From Roseomonas sp. OT10 (lineage in GTDB: Bacteria > Pseudomonadota > Alphaproteobacteria > Acetobacterales > Acetobacteraceae): a stretch of DNA of 64,000 nt. The translations under genes were made by a program, and so were the position numbers. The DNA lies in contig NZ_CP087719.1 in assembly GCF_020991085.1 (NCBI RefSeq), positions 1,880,001 to 1,944,000 on the forward strand, written 5' to 3'. Under the pieces are notes generated by a model. It saw only the letters and a program-made list of their open reading frames with translations, had not been told where the DNA came from and made no database searches. Shown in pieces: positions 1-10,142 of the stretch; the first letter of the stretch is position 1, and each line of letters opens with the position of its first letter.

Positions 1-30
1 AGTCGCGGCGGACGGAACGGGGCGCGTCAT
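1..30 (-). CDS. Possible N-terminus of a divergent gene (ispDF candidate), cut by the window edge
   Basis: An ATG on the minus strand at 30-28 opens a frame that runs without a stop to the window edge and encodes MTRPVPSAAT. In related alphaproteobacteria the gene divergent from dusB is often the bifunctional ispDF enzyme of isoprenoid synthesis. That neighbourhood is the only argument for this identity. Ten codons give no domain evidence and no clear ribosome binding site is visible upstream, so the call is weak. Confidence 0.25.
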   Translation of the reverse strand, partial: MTRPVPSAAT

Positions 31-381
31 GGGCGGCGGAAGCTAGAGCGGATCGCCGGAGGGAGGCAGCGGGGGCGAGGCAGGAATCTGCCCCGCCCGG
101 TCGACCGCGCGGACCGGACCGGGCTCAAGCGGCGATGGCCGGCCCCCCCCTCGTCCGCCTCCCCGGGTTGGCGCCGCCCGACATGGCAGAGCGCGCCTTT
201 TCATATCGAAGCTGAACGGAGAATGACGCCTTCCGTCGCTTCATGCCTCATTTCTCAGCACGGCGCTTGACGCGGCGCCCGGCCGGCGGATACCCGCATC
301 ATTATGAACGGCTTTGAAGCGACTGTTGCGGCCGCCCCTGATCCTTTTCCAGGGCGCGGCACCCCGGCGCACGCCTCCATC
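31..381. other. Intergenic region upstream of dusB
   Basis: No convincing gene is seen here. The stretch is GC-rich at first and turns less GC-rich from about 196 to 305 (ttttcatatcgaagctgaac and following), which is where the promoter of the dusB-ntr operon is expected. I could not pick a confident -35/-10 pair. An in-frame ATG at 304 would lengthen DusB by 26 residues. That extra segment is not conserved-looking, so the region is treated as leader. Confidence 0.4.
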
Positions 382-1452
382 ATGACGGAAGGCGATCGGT
401 CCTCGCCAGCCGGGTCCGCCGCCCTGGCGCCCATCGACCTCGGCGGCGGCGTGCGGATCGACTGCCCCGTGATCCTGGCGCCGATGTCCGGCGTCACCGA
501 CCTGCCCTTCCGGCGGCTGGCGCGGGAGCTGGGCGGGCCGATGGTGGTCAGCGAGATGATCGCCAGCCAGGCGATGGTCCGCACCAACCGCCAGACGCTG
601 AAGATGGCGGAGGTGGACGGCTTCGGCGGCCCTGCCTCCGTCCAGCTCGCCGGCTGCGACCCGGAGGTGATGGCCGAGGCCGCGCGGCTGGCCGTGGACC
701 GCGGCGCGGCCATCGTCGACATCAACTTCGGCTGCCCGGTGAAGAAGGTCGCGGTGGGCCAGTCCGCCGGCTCCGCCCTGATGCGCGACGAGGTGGCCGC
801 CGCCCGCATCCTGGAGGCGACCGCGCGGGCGGTGTCCGTCCCCGTGACGCTGAAGATGCGGATGGGCTGGGACCATGCCAGCCTGAACGCCCCCCGCCTT
901 GCGGTCATCGCGCGGGAGAGCGGCATCCGCATGGTCACCGTGCACGGCCGCACCCGGCAGATGTTCTACACGGGCACGGCCGACTGGGGCTTCGTGGCCC
1001 AGGTCAAGGCGGTGGCCGGCATCCCGGTGATCGTGAACGGCGACATCCTGGGCGCGGAGGACGCGGCCGAGGCGCTGCGCCGCTCCGGCGCGGATGGCGT
1101 CATGATCGGGCGCGGCGCCTATGGGCGTCCCTGGCTGATGGCCGCCGTCGCCGACCGCCTGCGTGGCGGGACCATGGCGGAGGATCCGGACCTCGCCACG
1201 CGCTACGCCATCCTGCGCCGGCACTACGATGCCATGCTGGAGCATCACGGGCGCGACCCGGGGCTGCGGCTCGCGCGCAAGCACCTCGCCTGGTACTCGC
1301 GCGGCCTGCCCGGCAGCGCCGAGCACCGCGTCCGCATCAACCAGGCCGATACGGTGGAGGCTGCCCTGGCCGAGCTCGCCGCCTACTGGGAGCCGCTGAT
1401 CGGGCGCGGCGTGGTCGTCGCCCATGGCCGCGCCGAGGCGCTGGCGGCATGA
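382..1452 (+). CDS. dusB: tRNA-dihydrouridine synthase DusB
   Basis: Flavoenzyme that reduces uridines in the tRNA D-loop to dihydrouridine, using FMN and NADPH. The TIM-barrel signature is complete. The FMN-binding segment APMSGVTD lies at about residues 33-40 and the catalytic loop INFGCPVKK carries the active cysteine at about 118. NGDI and [10 protein letters not shown], near the C-terminal side of the barrel, form the phosphate-binding strands. From the ATG at 382 the protein is 356 aa, close to family length. An upstream in-frame ATG at 304 would give 382 aa, and neither start has a good ribosome binding site. The stop overlaps the ntrB start as ATGA, so the two are translationally coupled. 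This is the classic nifR3-ntrBC arrangement of alphaproteobacteria. Confidence 0.95.
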   Translation: MTEGDRSSPAGSAALAPIDLGGGVRIDCPVILAPMSGVTDLPFRRLARELGGPMVVSEMIASQAMVRTNRQTLKMAEVDGFGGPASVQLAGCDPEVMAEAARLAVDRGAAIVDINFGCPVKKVAVGQSAGSALMRDEVAAARILEATARAVSVPVTLKMRMGWDHASLNAPRLAVIARESGIRMVTVHGRTRQMFYTGTADWGFVAQVKAVAGIPVIVNGDILGAEDAAEALRRSGADGVMIGRGAYGRPWLMAAVADRLRGGTMAEDPDLATRYAILRRHYDAMLEHHGRDPGLRLARKHLAWYSRGLPGSAEHRVRINQADTVEAALAELAAYWEPLIGRGVVVAHGRAEALAA

Positions 1453-2674
1453 GCGGCGTCGCCGCCGCCCTGCGCCGGGCCGTGAGCCGCCCCGCCCGCC
1501 GTGTCCCCTCGCCGGAGGCCACAGCCGTGCTCGGCGCCGTGCCGCTGCCGGTGGTCGTGCTGGATGCCGAGGACCGCTTCATCTTCGCCAACCCGGCGGC
1601 GGAGCTGTTCTTCCAGCTCTCCGCGGTCTCGCTCTCCCAGCTGACCCTCGAGGCCCTGGTGCCGGAGGACAACCGCCTCGTCGCCCTGGTGCGGCAGGTG
1701 CGCAGCGCCGAGGCCCCGGTCTCCGACTACGACCTGCTGCTGGAGAGCCCGCGGCTGAGCCGCAGCGGCGTCTCCGCCCAGGGGGTGATGCTGCCGGAGC
1801 TGCCCGGCGCCGTGGTGCTGACGCTGCAGGACGGCTCGACGGCGCAGAAGCTGGACCGGCAGCTCAACTTCCGGGGTGCCGCGCGCGGCGCCTCCGCCAT
1901 GGCGGCGATGCTGGCGCACGAGGTGAAGAACCCGCTCTCCGGCATCCGCGGCGCCGCCCAGCTGCTGGAGCAGTCGGCGGCGGAGGGCGACCGCGAGCTG
2001 TGCACGCTGATCCAGGACGAGGTGGACCGCATCCGCGACCTGGTGGAGCGGATGGACATGTTCAGCGAGCGCCCGGTCGAGCGCAGCCCGGTGAACATCC
2101 ACGAGGTGCTGGGCCATGTCCGCCTCGTCGCCGGCTCCGGCTTCGCGGCGCATCTGCGGCTGGTGGAGGAATACGACCCCTCGCTGCCGCACGTCCTCGC
2201 CAACCGCGACATCCTGGTGCAGGTGATCCTGAACCTGGTGAAGAACGCGGCCGAGGCGGTGGACCCGCTGGAAGGGGAGATCACCCTGTCCACCGCCTAT
2301 CGCCACGGGGTTCGGATCGCCATTCCCAGCAGCCGCGAGCGCGTCCACCTGCCGATCGAGGTCAGCGTGCGCGACAACGGCCCGGGCATCGCGGAGGAGG
2401 TGCGCGCGACGCTCTTCGAGCCCTTCGTCAGCACCAAGCGCGGCGGGCAGGGGCTGGGCCTCGCCCTGGTGGCGCGGCTGGTGGAGGATCTCGGCGGGCT
2501 GATCGAATGCGACAGCCGCCCGGGCCGCACCGTCTTCCGCCTCTCCCTGCCGATCCCGCCCAGCGGCAAGGCCGCCGCCACCGACAAACCCGCCGCCAGC
2601 CGGCCCGGTACCGACGAATCCGGCACCGGGAAACAGGGCCCGTTCGCGCGCGGCGCCCGTGCAAGGACCAGCCC

Positions 2675-2678
<4 letters not shown>
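1449..2678 (+). CDS. ntrB: Nitrogen regulation sensor kinase/phosphatase NtrB (GlnL)
   Basis: Cytosolic two-component histidine kinase that phosphorylates or dephosphorylates NtrC according to nitrogen status, normally under PII control. A PAS-like sensor domain covers about residues 30-130. The phospho-acceptor motif [19 protein letters not shown] follows, with His at about 157. Next come the HATPase N box ([10 protein letters not shown]), G1 box (DNGPGIAEE) and G2 box ([12 protein letters not shown]). There is no membrane segment, as expected for NtrB. The start overlaps the dusB stop (ATGA) and the stop overlaps the ntrC GTG start. The length of 409 aa is typical, with a Pro/Ala/Thr-rich tail after about residue 370. 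Confidence 0.96.
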
Positions 2679-4117
<1,439 letters not shown>

Positions 4118-4208
4118 CCGCCGGGCGGGGCCGTTCTGCCTGACGGTTCGCTGTGCGCAACGTCTTCGGCGGGATGTGGCCTGGACGACACAGTTCGGTC
4201 TAGGATGG

Positions 4209-4225
4209 CGCCGATGATATCGGCG
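4209..4225. promoter_or_regulatory. Perfect 7-bp inverted repeat upstream of ntrY
   Basis: In the 136-bp gap between ntrC and ntrY, CGCCGAT and ATCGGCG face each other across a GAT spacer, about 29 bp before the ntrY ATG. TAGGAT at 4201-4206 sits just upstream and could be a -10 element. An operator or leader hairpin for separate ntrYX expression is possible, but this is inference from symmetry and position only. Confidence 0.3.
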
Positions 4226-4253
4226 TCGAGCGTCGCACCATGAGGCCCGGCCC

Positions 4254-6665
4254 ATGACCGCGGCCCCCACCAGCGCCCACGGCGAGGCGGGCGCGGCCGG
4301 CCGCGCCGGCGCGGAGCAGCCGCGCGGGCTGGCCCGGCGGACCGCCGACCTGCTGCTCGGCCGCGCCATGACGCTGGGCCTGGCGGTGGGGGCGCTGCTG
4401 CTGGGCATCGGCACCTTCACCCTGCTGTCGGATGGCAGCCCCTTCGGCCCCACCCGGCCGGGACAGGTCGCGGCCATGGTCATGGTCAACGCGGCCTTCC
4501 TCGTCCTGCTCGCCGCCTCCCTCGTCGGGCGGCTGGTGCGGGTCTGGGCGGAGCGGCGGCGGGGCAGCGCCGGCTCTCGGCTGCATGTCCGGCTGGTGCT
4601 ACTGTTCGGGGTGGTGGCGGTGGTGCCCGCCACGCTGGTCGGCATCTTCGCCGCGGTCTTCTTCAACTGGGGCATCCAGGCCTGGTTCAGCGACCGGGTG
4701 CGCTCGACGCTGGAGGCGAGCCTTGTCGCCTCCCGCGCCTATCTGGACGAGCACCGCAACACCATCCGCGCCGACGCGCTGGCCATGGCGGCGGACCTGA
4801 ACCGCGCCGCCTCCCTGCTGCCCGACAACACCCTGGCCTTTGCCCGGGTGCTGGCCACCCACACCGCGCTGCGCGGGTTGCAGGAGGCGGTGGTGTTCGA
4901 GCCGGTGCTGGGCCAGGTCGTCGCCCATGCCGGGCTGACCACCACCACCGTCGTCTCCCCGCCGCCCGCCTGGGCCATGGACCTCGCCCGCAGCGGCGAG
5001 GTGGCGGTGCTGGCCAATGACGAGGGGGAGGAGGGGCGGGTGCGCGCCCTGGTGATGCTGGACATCGCGCCGGGGCTGATGCTGTCGATCGGCCGGCCGG
5101 TGGATGCCAGCGTGCTGGAGCACATGCTGGCGACCGAGCGCGCCTTCCAGGCCTATGACCAGCTCGACCGCAACCGCTCCGGGCTGCAGATCACCTTCGC
5201 GATGATCTTTGCCATCGCCGCCCTGCTGGTGCTGATGGCGGCGGTGCTGATCGGCCTGGTCTTCGCGAACCAGCTGGCCCGCCCCATCTCCCGCCTGATC
5301 AACGCGGCCGAGCGCGTGCGGGGGGGCGACCTGTCGGTGAAGCTGCAGGAGGGGCCGGAGGACGACGAGCTCGGCAGCCTCAGCCGCGCCTTCAACCGCA
5401 TGACGAACCAGCTCGCCGCCCAGCGTTCCGAGCTGATGCAGGCTTATCGCCAGATCGACGAGCGGCGGCGCTTCACCGAGACGGTGCTGGCCGGCGTCTC
5501 GGCCGGGGTGGTGGGGCTGGATGCGGAGGGCCGGGTGAACCTGCCGAACCGCTCCGCCTCGGATCTGCTGGGCCAGGACATGGAGGCCGCCATCGGTCAT
5601 CCGCTGCCGGAGGTGGTCCCGGAGTTCGCGGCGCTGGCCGCCGCCGCCGCCGCCGCGCCGGAGCGGGCGCATACGGCGGAGGTGAAGCTGGGCGCTCCCA
5701 ACGCCCGCCGCACCCTGATCGCGCGGATGGGGGCGGAGGTGCAGGCTGGGCAGGTGGCCGGCTACGTGCTGACCTTCGACGACGTGACGGAGCTGCTCTC
5801 CGCCCAGCGCAAGGCCGCCTGGGCGGACGTGGCGCGGCGCATCGCGCACGAGATCAAGAACCCGCTCACCCCGATCCAGCTCTCGGCCGAGCGTCTCAAG
5901 CGGCGCTACCTCAAGGAGATCACCTCCGATCCGGAGACCTTCCGCACCTGCACCGACACCATCGTGCGGCAGGTTGGCGACATCGGCCGCATGGTGGACG
6001 AGTTCTCCGCCTTCGCCCGCATGCCGCAGCCGGTGATCCGGCCGGAGGATCTGGGCCGGCTGGCGCGGGAGGCGCTGGTGCTGCAGCGCGACGCCCATCC
6101 CGCCATCACCTACGAGACGGTGCTGCCGGAGGCGCCGCTGCCGGTGCCCTGCGACCGGCGGCTGCTGAACCAGGCGCTGACCAACCTGCTGCAGAACGCG
6201 GCCGATGCCGTGGCCATGCGCCCGGAAGGCGAGGCCGGCGGGCGCATCCGCCTGGCCGTGGAGCGCCAGGGCGAATGGGCCGCGCTGGTGATCGAGGACA
6301 ACGGCGTGGGCCTGCCCTCCGGCGAGGACCATGACCGGCTCGCGGAACCGTATGTCACCCACAAGGCGAAAGGGACGGGACTCGGCCTTGCCATCGTCAA
6401 GAAGATCATGGAGGACCATGGCGGCCGCCTCGTGCTGGCCGACCGGCCCCCGGAAGGCCCCGGCGAGGGGACCGGGCCGGGGGAGGGCGAGCGCCCGGGC
6501 GGCGCCCGGGTGTCGCTCCTCCTGCCGCTGACCGGCCCCCTGGGTGGCCCCGTGGGCAGCCCCCTGGGTGGTGCGGCCGATCAAAGGACGGAACAGCCCG
6601 CGACGGCGGGCGAGGCGCCCCGGCTGGCGCCCATAGGGACGGAGATCCTACGCCATGGCGCATGA
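4254..6665 (+). CDS. ntrY: Membrane sensor histidine kinase NtrY
   Basis: Large membrane-bound sensor kinase partner of NtrX, linked in alphaproteobacteria to nitrogen, redox and envelope control. The N-terminus has three hydrophobic segments (about residues 35-58, 70-95 and 110-135). A long extracytoplasmic part is followed by another membrane span at about 310-335, then a HAMP linker (ANQLARPISRLINAAERVRGG begins it) and a PAS domain. The HisKA motif RRIAHEIKNPLTPIQ has the acceptor His at 532. HATPase boxes NLLQNAADAV, DNGVGLP and KGTGLGLAIVKKI follow. At 803 aa it is slightly longer than usual because of a Gly/Pro-rich tail (GEGTGPGEGERPGG and beyond). Its end overlaps the ntrX start by 11 bases, which supports co-translation. 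Confidence 0.94.
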   Translation: MTAAPTSAHGEAGAAGRAGAEQPRGLARRTADLLLGRAMTLGLAVGALLLGIGTFTLLSDGSPFGPTRPGQVAAMVMVNAAFLVLLAASLVGRLVRVWAERRRGSAGSRLHVRLVLLFGVVAVVPATLVGIFAAVFFNWGIQAWFSDRVRSTLEASLVASRAYLDEHRNTIRADALAMAADLNRAASLLPDNTLAFARVLATHTALRGLQEAVVFEPVLGQVVAHAGLTTTTVVSPPPAWAMDLARSGEVAVLANDEGEEGRVRALVMLDIAPGLMLSIGRPVDASVLEHMLATERAFQAYDQLDRNRSGLQITFAMIFAIAALLVLMAAVLIGLVFANQLARPISRLINAAERVRGGDLSVKLQEGPEDDELGSLSRAFNRMTNQLAAQRSELMQAYRQIDERRRFTETVLAGVSAGVVGLDAEGRVNLPNRSASDLLGQDMEAAIGHPLPEVVPEFAALAAAAAAAPERAHTAEVKLGAPNARRTLIARMGAEVQAGQVAGYVLTFDDVTELLSAQRKAAWADVARRIAHEIKNPLTPIQLSAERLKRRYLKEITSDPETFRTCTDTIVRQVGDIGRMVDEFSAFARMPQPVIRPEDLGRLAREALVLQRDAHPAITYETVLPEAPLPVPCDRRLLNQALTNLLQNAADAVAMRPEGEAGGRIRLAVERQGEWAALVIEDNGVGLPSGEDHDRLAEPYVTHKAKGTGLGLAIVKKIMEDHGGRLVLADRPPEGPGEGTGPGEGERPGGARVSLLLPLTGPLGGPVGSPLGGAADQRTEQPATAGEAPRLAPIGTEILRHGA

Positions 6666-8064
6666 CATCCTGATCGTGGATGACGAGCCGGATATCCGGA
6701 ACCTGATCGAGGGCATCCTGTCCGACGAGGGCTACGAGACCAGGACGGCGCGCAACTCCGACGAGGCGCTGGCCGCCTTCCGGCAGCGCCGTCCCAACCT
6801 CGTGATCCTCGACATCTGGCTGCAGAACTCGCGGCTGGACGGGCTGGGGATCCTGCGCGCCCTGCATGCGGAGGAGCCCCACGTGCCGGTGGTGATGATC
6901 TCCGGTCACGGCACCATCGAGACGGCGGTGCAGGCGATCCAGGAAGGCGCCTACGACTTCATCGAGAAGCCGTTCCAGTCCGACCGGCTGCTGCTGATCG
7001 CCGCCCGCGCGCTGGAGGCGGCGCGGCTGCGGCGGGAGAACAGCGAGCTGCGCCTGCGCGGCGGGCCGGAGGCGGAGCTGGGCGGCGTCTCCTCGGCGAT
7101 CGCGCAGCTGCGCAACCAGATCGAGAAGCTGGCCCCCACCGGCTCGCGCGCCCTCATCACCGGCCCGGCGGGCTCCGGCAAGGAGGTGGTGGCGCGGATG
7201 ATCCATGCCCGCTCGAAGCGGTCCGGCGAGCCCTTCGTCGCGCTGAACTGCGCGACCCTGAACCCCGCCCGGTTCGAGGAGGAGCTGTTCGGCGTGGAGG
7301 GCGGCCCCGACCCGGTCGCCCAGCCGCGCCGCGCCGGCGTGCTGGAGCGCGCCCATGGCGGCACGCTGCTGCTGGACGAGGTGGCGGACATGCCGCTGGA
7401 GACCCAGGGCAAGATCGTCCGCGCGCTGCAGGAGCAGGGCTTCGAGCGCGTCGGCGGCGGCACGCGGGTGAAGGTGGACGTGCGCGTGCTGGCCACCACC
7501 AACCGCGACCTGGCGGCCGAGATCCAGGGCGGGCGCTTCCGCGAGGACCTGTTCTACCGGCTGGCCGTGGTGCCGCTGCGGGTGCCGCCGCTGCGCGAGC
7601 GGCGGGAGGACGTGCCCGTGCTGGCGCGGGCCTTCATGGCGCGCTCGGCCGAGGCGTCCGGCATCCCGCCGCGCGAGATCAGCGAGGATGCGATGGCGGC
7701 GATGCAGTCCTATGACTGGCCGGGCAACGTCCGGCAGCTCCGCAACGTGGTGGACTGGCTGCTGATCATGGCCCCGGGCGGCGCCGGCGAGTCCATCCGC
7801 CCGGAGATGCTGCCGCCGGAGATCGGCTCCGCCGCGCCCGCCATGCTGAAGCTGGACCGGTCGAGCGAGATCATGACCCTGCCGCTGCGCGAGGCGCGCG
7901 AGCTGTTCGAGCGCCAGTACCTGGAGGCGCAGCTGCTGCGCTTCTGCGGCAACATCAGCCGCACCGCGAACTTCGTCGGCATGGAGCGGAGCGCGCTGCA
8001 CCGCAAGCTGAAGTTCCTGGGCGTGAATGCGGACGACCGCGCGGCCACGGCTGCCAGCGCCTAA
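6655..8064 (+). CDS. ntrX: Response regulator NtrX
   Basis: Response regulator paired with NtrY. The receiver domain has IVDDEPD at 7-13 and the phospho-acceptor Asp at 53 (VILDIW). An AAA+ domain follows with a Walker A of GPAGSGKE rather than GESGTGKE. Where NtrC has GAFTGA, this protein reads ELFGVEGGPDPVAQPRR, so the sigma-54 contact loop is missing. A Fis-type DNA-binding helix-turn-helix closes the protein (ISRTANFVGMERSALHRKL). It should bind DNA but is unlikely to drive sigma-54 RNA polymerase. Length 469 aa is normal. The start is inside the ntrY 3' end. Confidence 0.94.
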   Translation: MAHDILIVDDEPDIRNLIEGILSDEGYETRTARNSDEALAAFRQRRPNLVILDIWLQNSRLDGLGILRALHAEEPHVPVVMISGHGTIETAVQAIQEGAYDFIEKPFQSDRLLLIAARALEAARLRRENSELRLRGGPEAELGGVSSAIAQLRNQIEKLAPTGSRALITGPAGSGKEVVARMIHARSKRSGEPFVALNCATLNPARFEEELFGVEGGPDPVAQPRRAGVLERAHGGTLLLDEVADMPLETQGKIVRALQEQGFERVGGGTRVKVDVRVLATTNRDLAAEIQGGRFREDLFYRLAVVPLRVPPLRERREDVPVLARAFMARSAEASGIPPREISEDAMAAMQSYDWPGNVRQLRNVVDWLLIMAPGGAGESIRPEMLPPEIGSAAPAMLKLDRSSEIMTLPLREARELFERQYLEAQLLRFCGNISRTANFVGMERSALHRKLKFLGVNADDRAATAASA

Positions 8065-8088
8065 GGAACAGGGCACACAAGGAGACCC

Positions 8089-8961
8089 ATGTCGCGCATC
8101 GCCTATGTGAACGGCCGCTACGTGCCGCAGCGCTTCGCCAGCGTGAACGTCGAGGATCGCGGCTACCAGTTCGGGGACGGCATCTACGAGGTGGTTCACA
8201 TCCATGCCGGCCGCTTCATCGATGCGGATCGGCATCTGGGCCGGCTGGAGCGCTCCGTGGCCGAGATCCGCCTGCCCATGCCGATGCCACGCGCGGCGCT
8301 GGAGCTGGTGCTGCACGAGCTGGTCCGGCGCAACCGGATCACCGAGGGGCTGGCCTACATGCAGGTGACGCGCGGCGTGGCGCGGCGGGAGCATGCCTTC
8401 CCGTCGAAGCCGGTGCCGCCCGCCTTCGTCGCCACGGTGCGGCGCATCCCGCCCTATCCGGCGAGCCTCGACGGCTGGTCGCTGACCGCCATCACCCAGG
8501 CCGACCTGCGCTGGGCGCGGCGCGACATCAAGAGCGTGAACCTGCTGCCCAACGTCCTGGCCCGCCAGGCCGCGAAGGAGCAGGGGTCGGGGGAGGCGAT
8601 CCTCTACGATCCCGCCACCCGCATGGTCACTGAAGGCGCGGCGACCACGATCTGGATCGTCGACGCGGCCGGGGTGCTGCGCACCCATCCGCTGGGCCAC
8701 GCCATCCTGCCCGGCTGCACCCGCGGCGCGCTGCTGGCAGAGCTGGCGGCGGCCGGGATCGCGGCGGAGGAGCGCGGCTTCTCCCTGGACGAGCTGGAGC
8801 GGGCGCGGGAGGTGTTCCTGACCTCCGCCACCTCCTTCGTGAAGCCGATCCTGCGGGTGGACGGGCGGGCGGTGGGCGACGGCACGCCGGGCCCGGTCAC
8901 CCGCCGCCTCTTCGACCTCTTCGCCCGCCACGTCACCGGCGGCCCGCGGAACGCGGCGTGA
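8089..8961 (+). CDS. dat: D-amino-acid aminotransferase (class IV PLP enzyme)
   Basis: Fold-type IV PLP aminotransferase that interconverts D-amino acids and 2-oxo acids, for example D-alanine plus 2-oxoglutarate to pyruvate plus D-glutamate. The active-site lysine is at 148 in RRDIKSVNLLPNVLA, the D-amino acid transaminase signature. The N-terminal YQFGDGIYEVV and the PLP phosphate-binding stretch TEGAATTIWIV are present. The length of 290 aa fits. It sits between ntrX and the HAD gene, a position that is conserved in alphaproteobacterial ntr operons. The stop overlaps the next start as GTGA. Branched-chain aminotransferase is the main alternative. The DIKSxNLLPN signature favours the D-specific type. 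Confidence 0.88.
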   Translation: MSRIAYVNGRYVPQRFASVNVEDRGYQFGDGIYEVVHIHAGRFIDADRHLGRLERSVAEIRLPMPMPRAALELVLHELVRRNRITEGLAYMQVTRGVARREHAFPSKPVPPAFVATVRRIPPYPASLDGWSLTAITQADLRWARRDIKSVNLLPNVLARQAAKEQGSGEAILYDPATRMVTEGAATTIWIVDAAGVLRTHPLGHAILPGCTRGALLAELAAAGIAAEERGFSLDELERAREVFLTSATSFVKPILRVDGRAVGDGTPGPVTRRLFDLFARHVTGGPRNAA

Positions 8962-9650
8962 GCCCGCCGGCCGGGCCGCTGCCGCGGGCGATCGTCTGGG
9001 ACTGGGACAACACCCTGGCCGATGGCTGGGGGGCGATCCAGGCCGGGCTGAACGCCGCCTTCCGTGCCTTCGGGATGCCGGAATGGTCGCTGGAGGAGGT
9101 GCGGGCCAATGTCCGCAGGTCGCTGCGCGATTCCTTCCCGGACCTTTTCGGCCCGGCATGGGAAGATGCGCGGGACGTCTTCTATGCCGAGGTCCGGGCC
9201 CGCCACCTGGCCGTGCTGGAGCCGATGCCGGGGGCCGGGCCCATGCTGGCCGGGGCGGCGGCGCTGCTGCCCCTGGCCGTGGTATCGAACAAGCAGGGCG
9301 CCCTGCTGCGCGCCGAGGCGGCCCGGCTGGGCTGGACGGGCCATTTCCGCGCCCTGGTCGGGGCCGGCGATGCCCGCGCCGACAAGCCGGACCCGGCCCC
9401 GCTGCGGCTGGCCTGCGCCGCCTGCGGCGTGCGCCCGGGGCCGGAGGTCTGGTACGTGGGCGACAACGCGCTGGACATGCTGGCGGCCCGCAAGGCGGGG
9501 TGCCGCGCCGTGCTGCTGGGCGACGCCGCGCATGACGGGGGGGTTGAAAGCGCCGGGGCGGACGTGCATTTCGGCAGCGCAGCAACACTTCTGGGTTGGC
9601 TGACGGGGCAGGGCGCGTCGAGGCTTGCAATGGCCGCTTCCTTGCGCTGA
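8958..9650 (+). CDS. HAD-family hydrolase, phosphoglycolate-phosphatase-like
   Basis: Haloacid dehalogenase superfamily phosphatase. Motif I is DWDNT at 15-19, with the nucleophile Asp15 and the acid/base Asp17. Motif II Ser/Thr is in AVVSNKQG, motif III Lys in ADKPDPAPL and motif IV in YVGDNALDM, so all catalytic residues are visible. The helical cap between motifs I and II is of the phosphoglycolate phosphatase (Gph/PGMB) type. The substrate cannot be read from the sequence. It starts with GTG, overlapping the dat stop, and lies upstream of hfq. Length is 230 aa. Confidence 0.88.
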   Translation: MSPPAGPLPRAIVWDWDNTLADGWGAIQAGLNAAFRAFGMPEWSLEEVRANVRRSLRDSFPDLFGPAWEDARDVFYAEVRARHLAVLEPMPGAGPMLAGAAALLPLAVVSNKQGALLRAEAARLGWTGHFRALVGAGDARADKPDPAPLRLACAACGVRPGPEVWYVGDNALDMLAARKAGCRAVLLGDAAHDGGVESAGADVHFGSAATLLGWLTGQGASRLAMAASLR

Positions 9651-9736
9651 ACGTCCCCGAATGGCCGGGCGGGGCGCCGCCGGGCCGATCCCGGCGAGGC
9701 CATCATGGCCCGCCAACAAGAAGAAGGACCGTGCCC

Positions 9737-10081
9737 ATGGCCGCGGAGAAGTCCCAGAACGTTCAGGACGTGTTCCTGAACCACGTTCGCAAGAGCAAGA
9801 CCCCCGTGACGGTCTTCCTGGTGAACGGCGTCAAGCTCCAGGGGATCATCACCTGGTTCGACAACTTTTCCGTCCTGCTCCGTCGGGACGGGCACACGCA
9901 GCTCGTCTACAAGCACGCGATCAGCACGGTGATGCCGGGCGCGCCGATCCAGCTCTTCGACGCCTCCGCGGCGGGCGCGCAGCAGGGTGGCGAGGTGCCG
10001 GCGGCCCCCGCGGCCCGGCCGCTGCGCGAGACGACCATGACCCTGCACCGGGAGCCACAGACTGTCGGCAGTAACGACTGA
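9737..10081 (+). CDS. hfq: RNA chaperone Hfq
   Basis: Sm-like hexameric RNA chaperone that pairs small RNAs with mRNAs. In alphaproteobacteria it was first known as NrfA, needed for nif gene control. Sm1 is seen at about residues 8-48 ([20 protein letters not shown] and following) and Sm2 at about 54-66, with the diagnostic YKHAIST. The ATG at 9737 begins MAAEKSQN, the usual alphaproteobacterial N-terminus. The protein is 114 aa. The Sm core ends near residue 68 and a roughly 45-residue Ala/Gly/Pro-rich tail follows, ending [12 protein letters not shown]. The tail is longer than in many alphaproteobacterial Hfq proteins. It lies between the HAD gene and hflX. Confidence 0.97.
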   Translation: MAAEKSQNVQDVFLNHVRKSKTPVTVFLVNGVKLQGIITWFDNFSVLLRRDGHTQLVYKHAISTVMPGAPIQLFDASAAGAQQGGEVPAAPAARPLRETTMTLHREPQTVGSND

Positions 10082-10142
10082 GACTCGCGGCGGGCCGACG
10101 CTCGCCGCTGTCATCCTTCCCTGGGAGAAGCCCGGCCGCGCG

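Noticed and set aside
1424-2674. A plus-strand frame running through ntrB in the ntrC frame, as if NtrC had a long N-terminal extension
   Set aside because: It lies out of frame over ntrB, is Arg/Gly/Pro-rich and lacks any NtrC-like domain. The true ntrC start is the GTG at 2675.
6406-9630. A very long open frame on the minus strand across ntrX, dat and the HAD gene
   Set aside because: It is an antisense shadow caused by the high GC bias. It covers well-identified genes, is Arg/Pro/Gln/His-rich and shows no domain.
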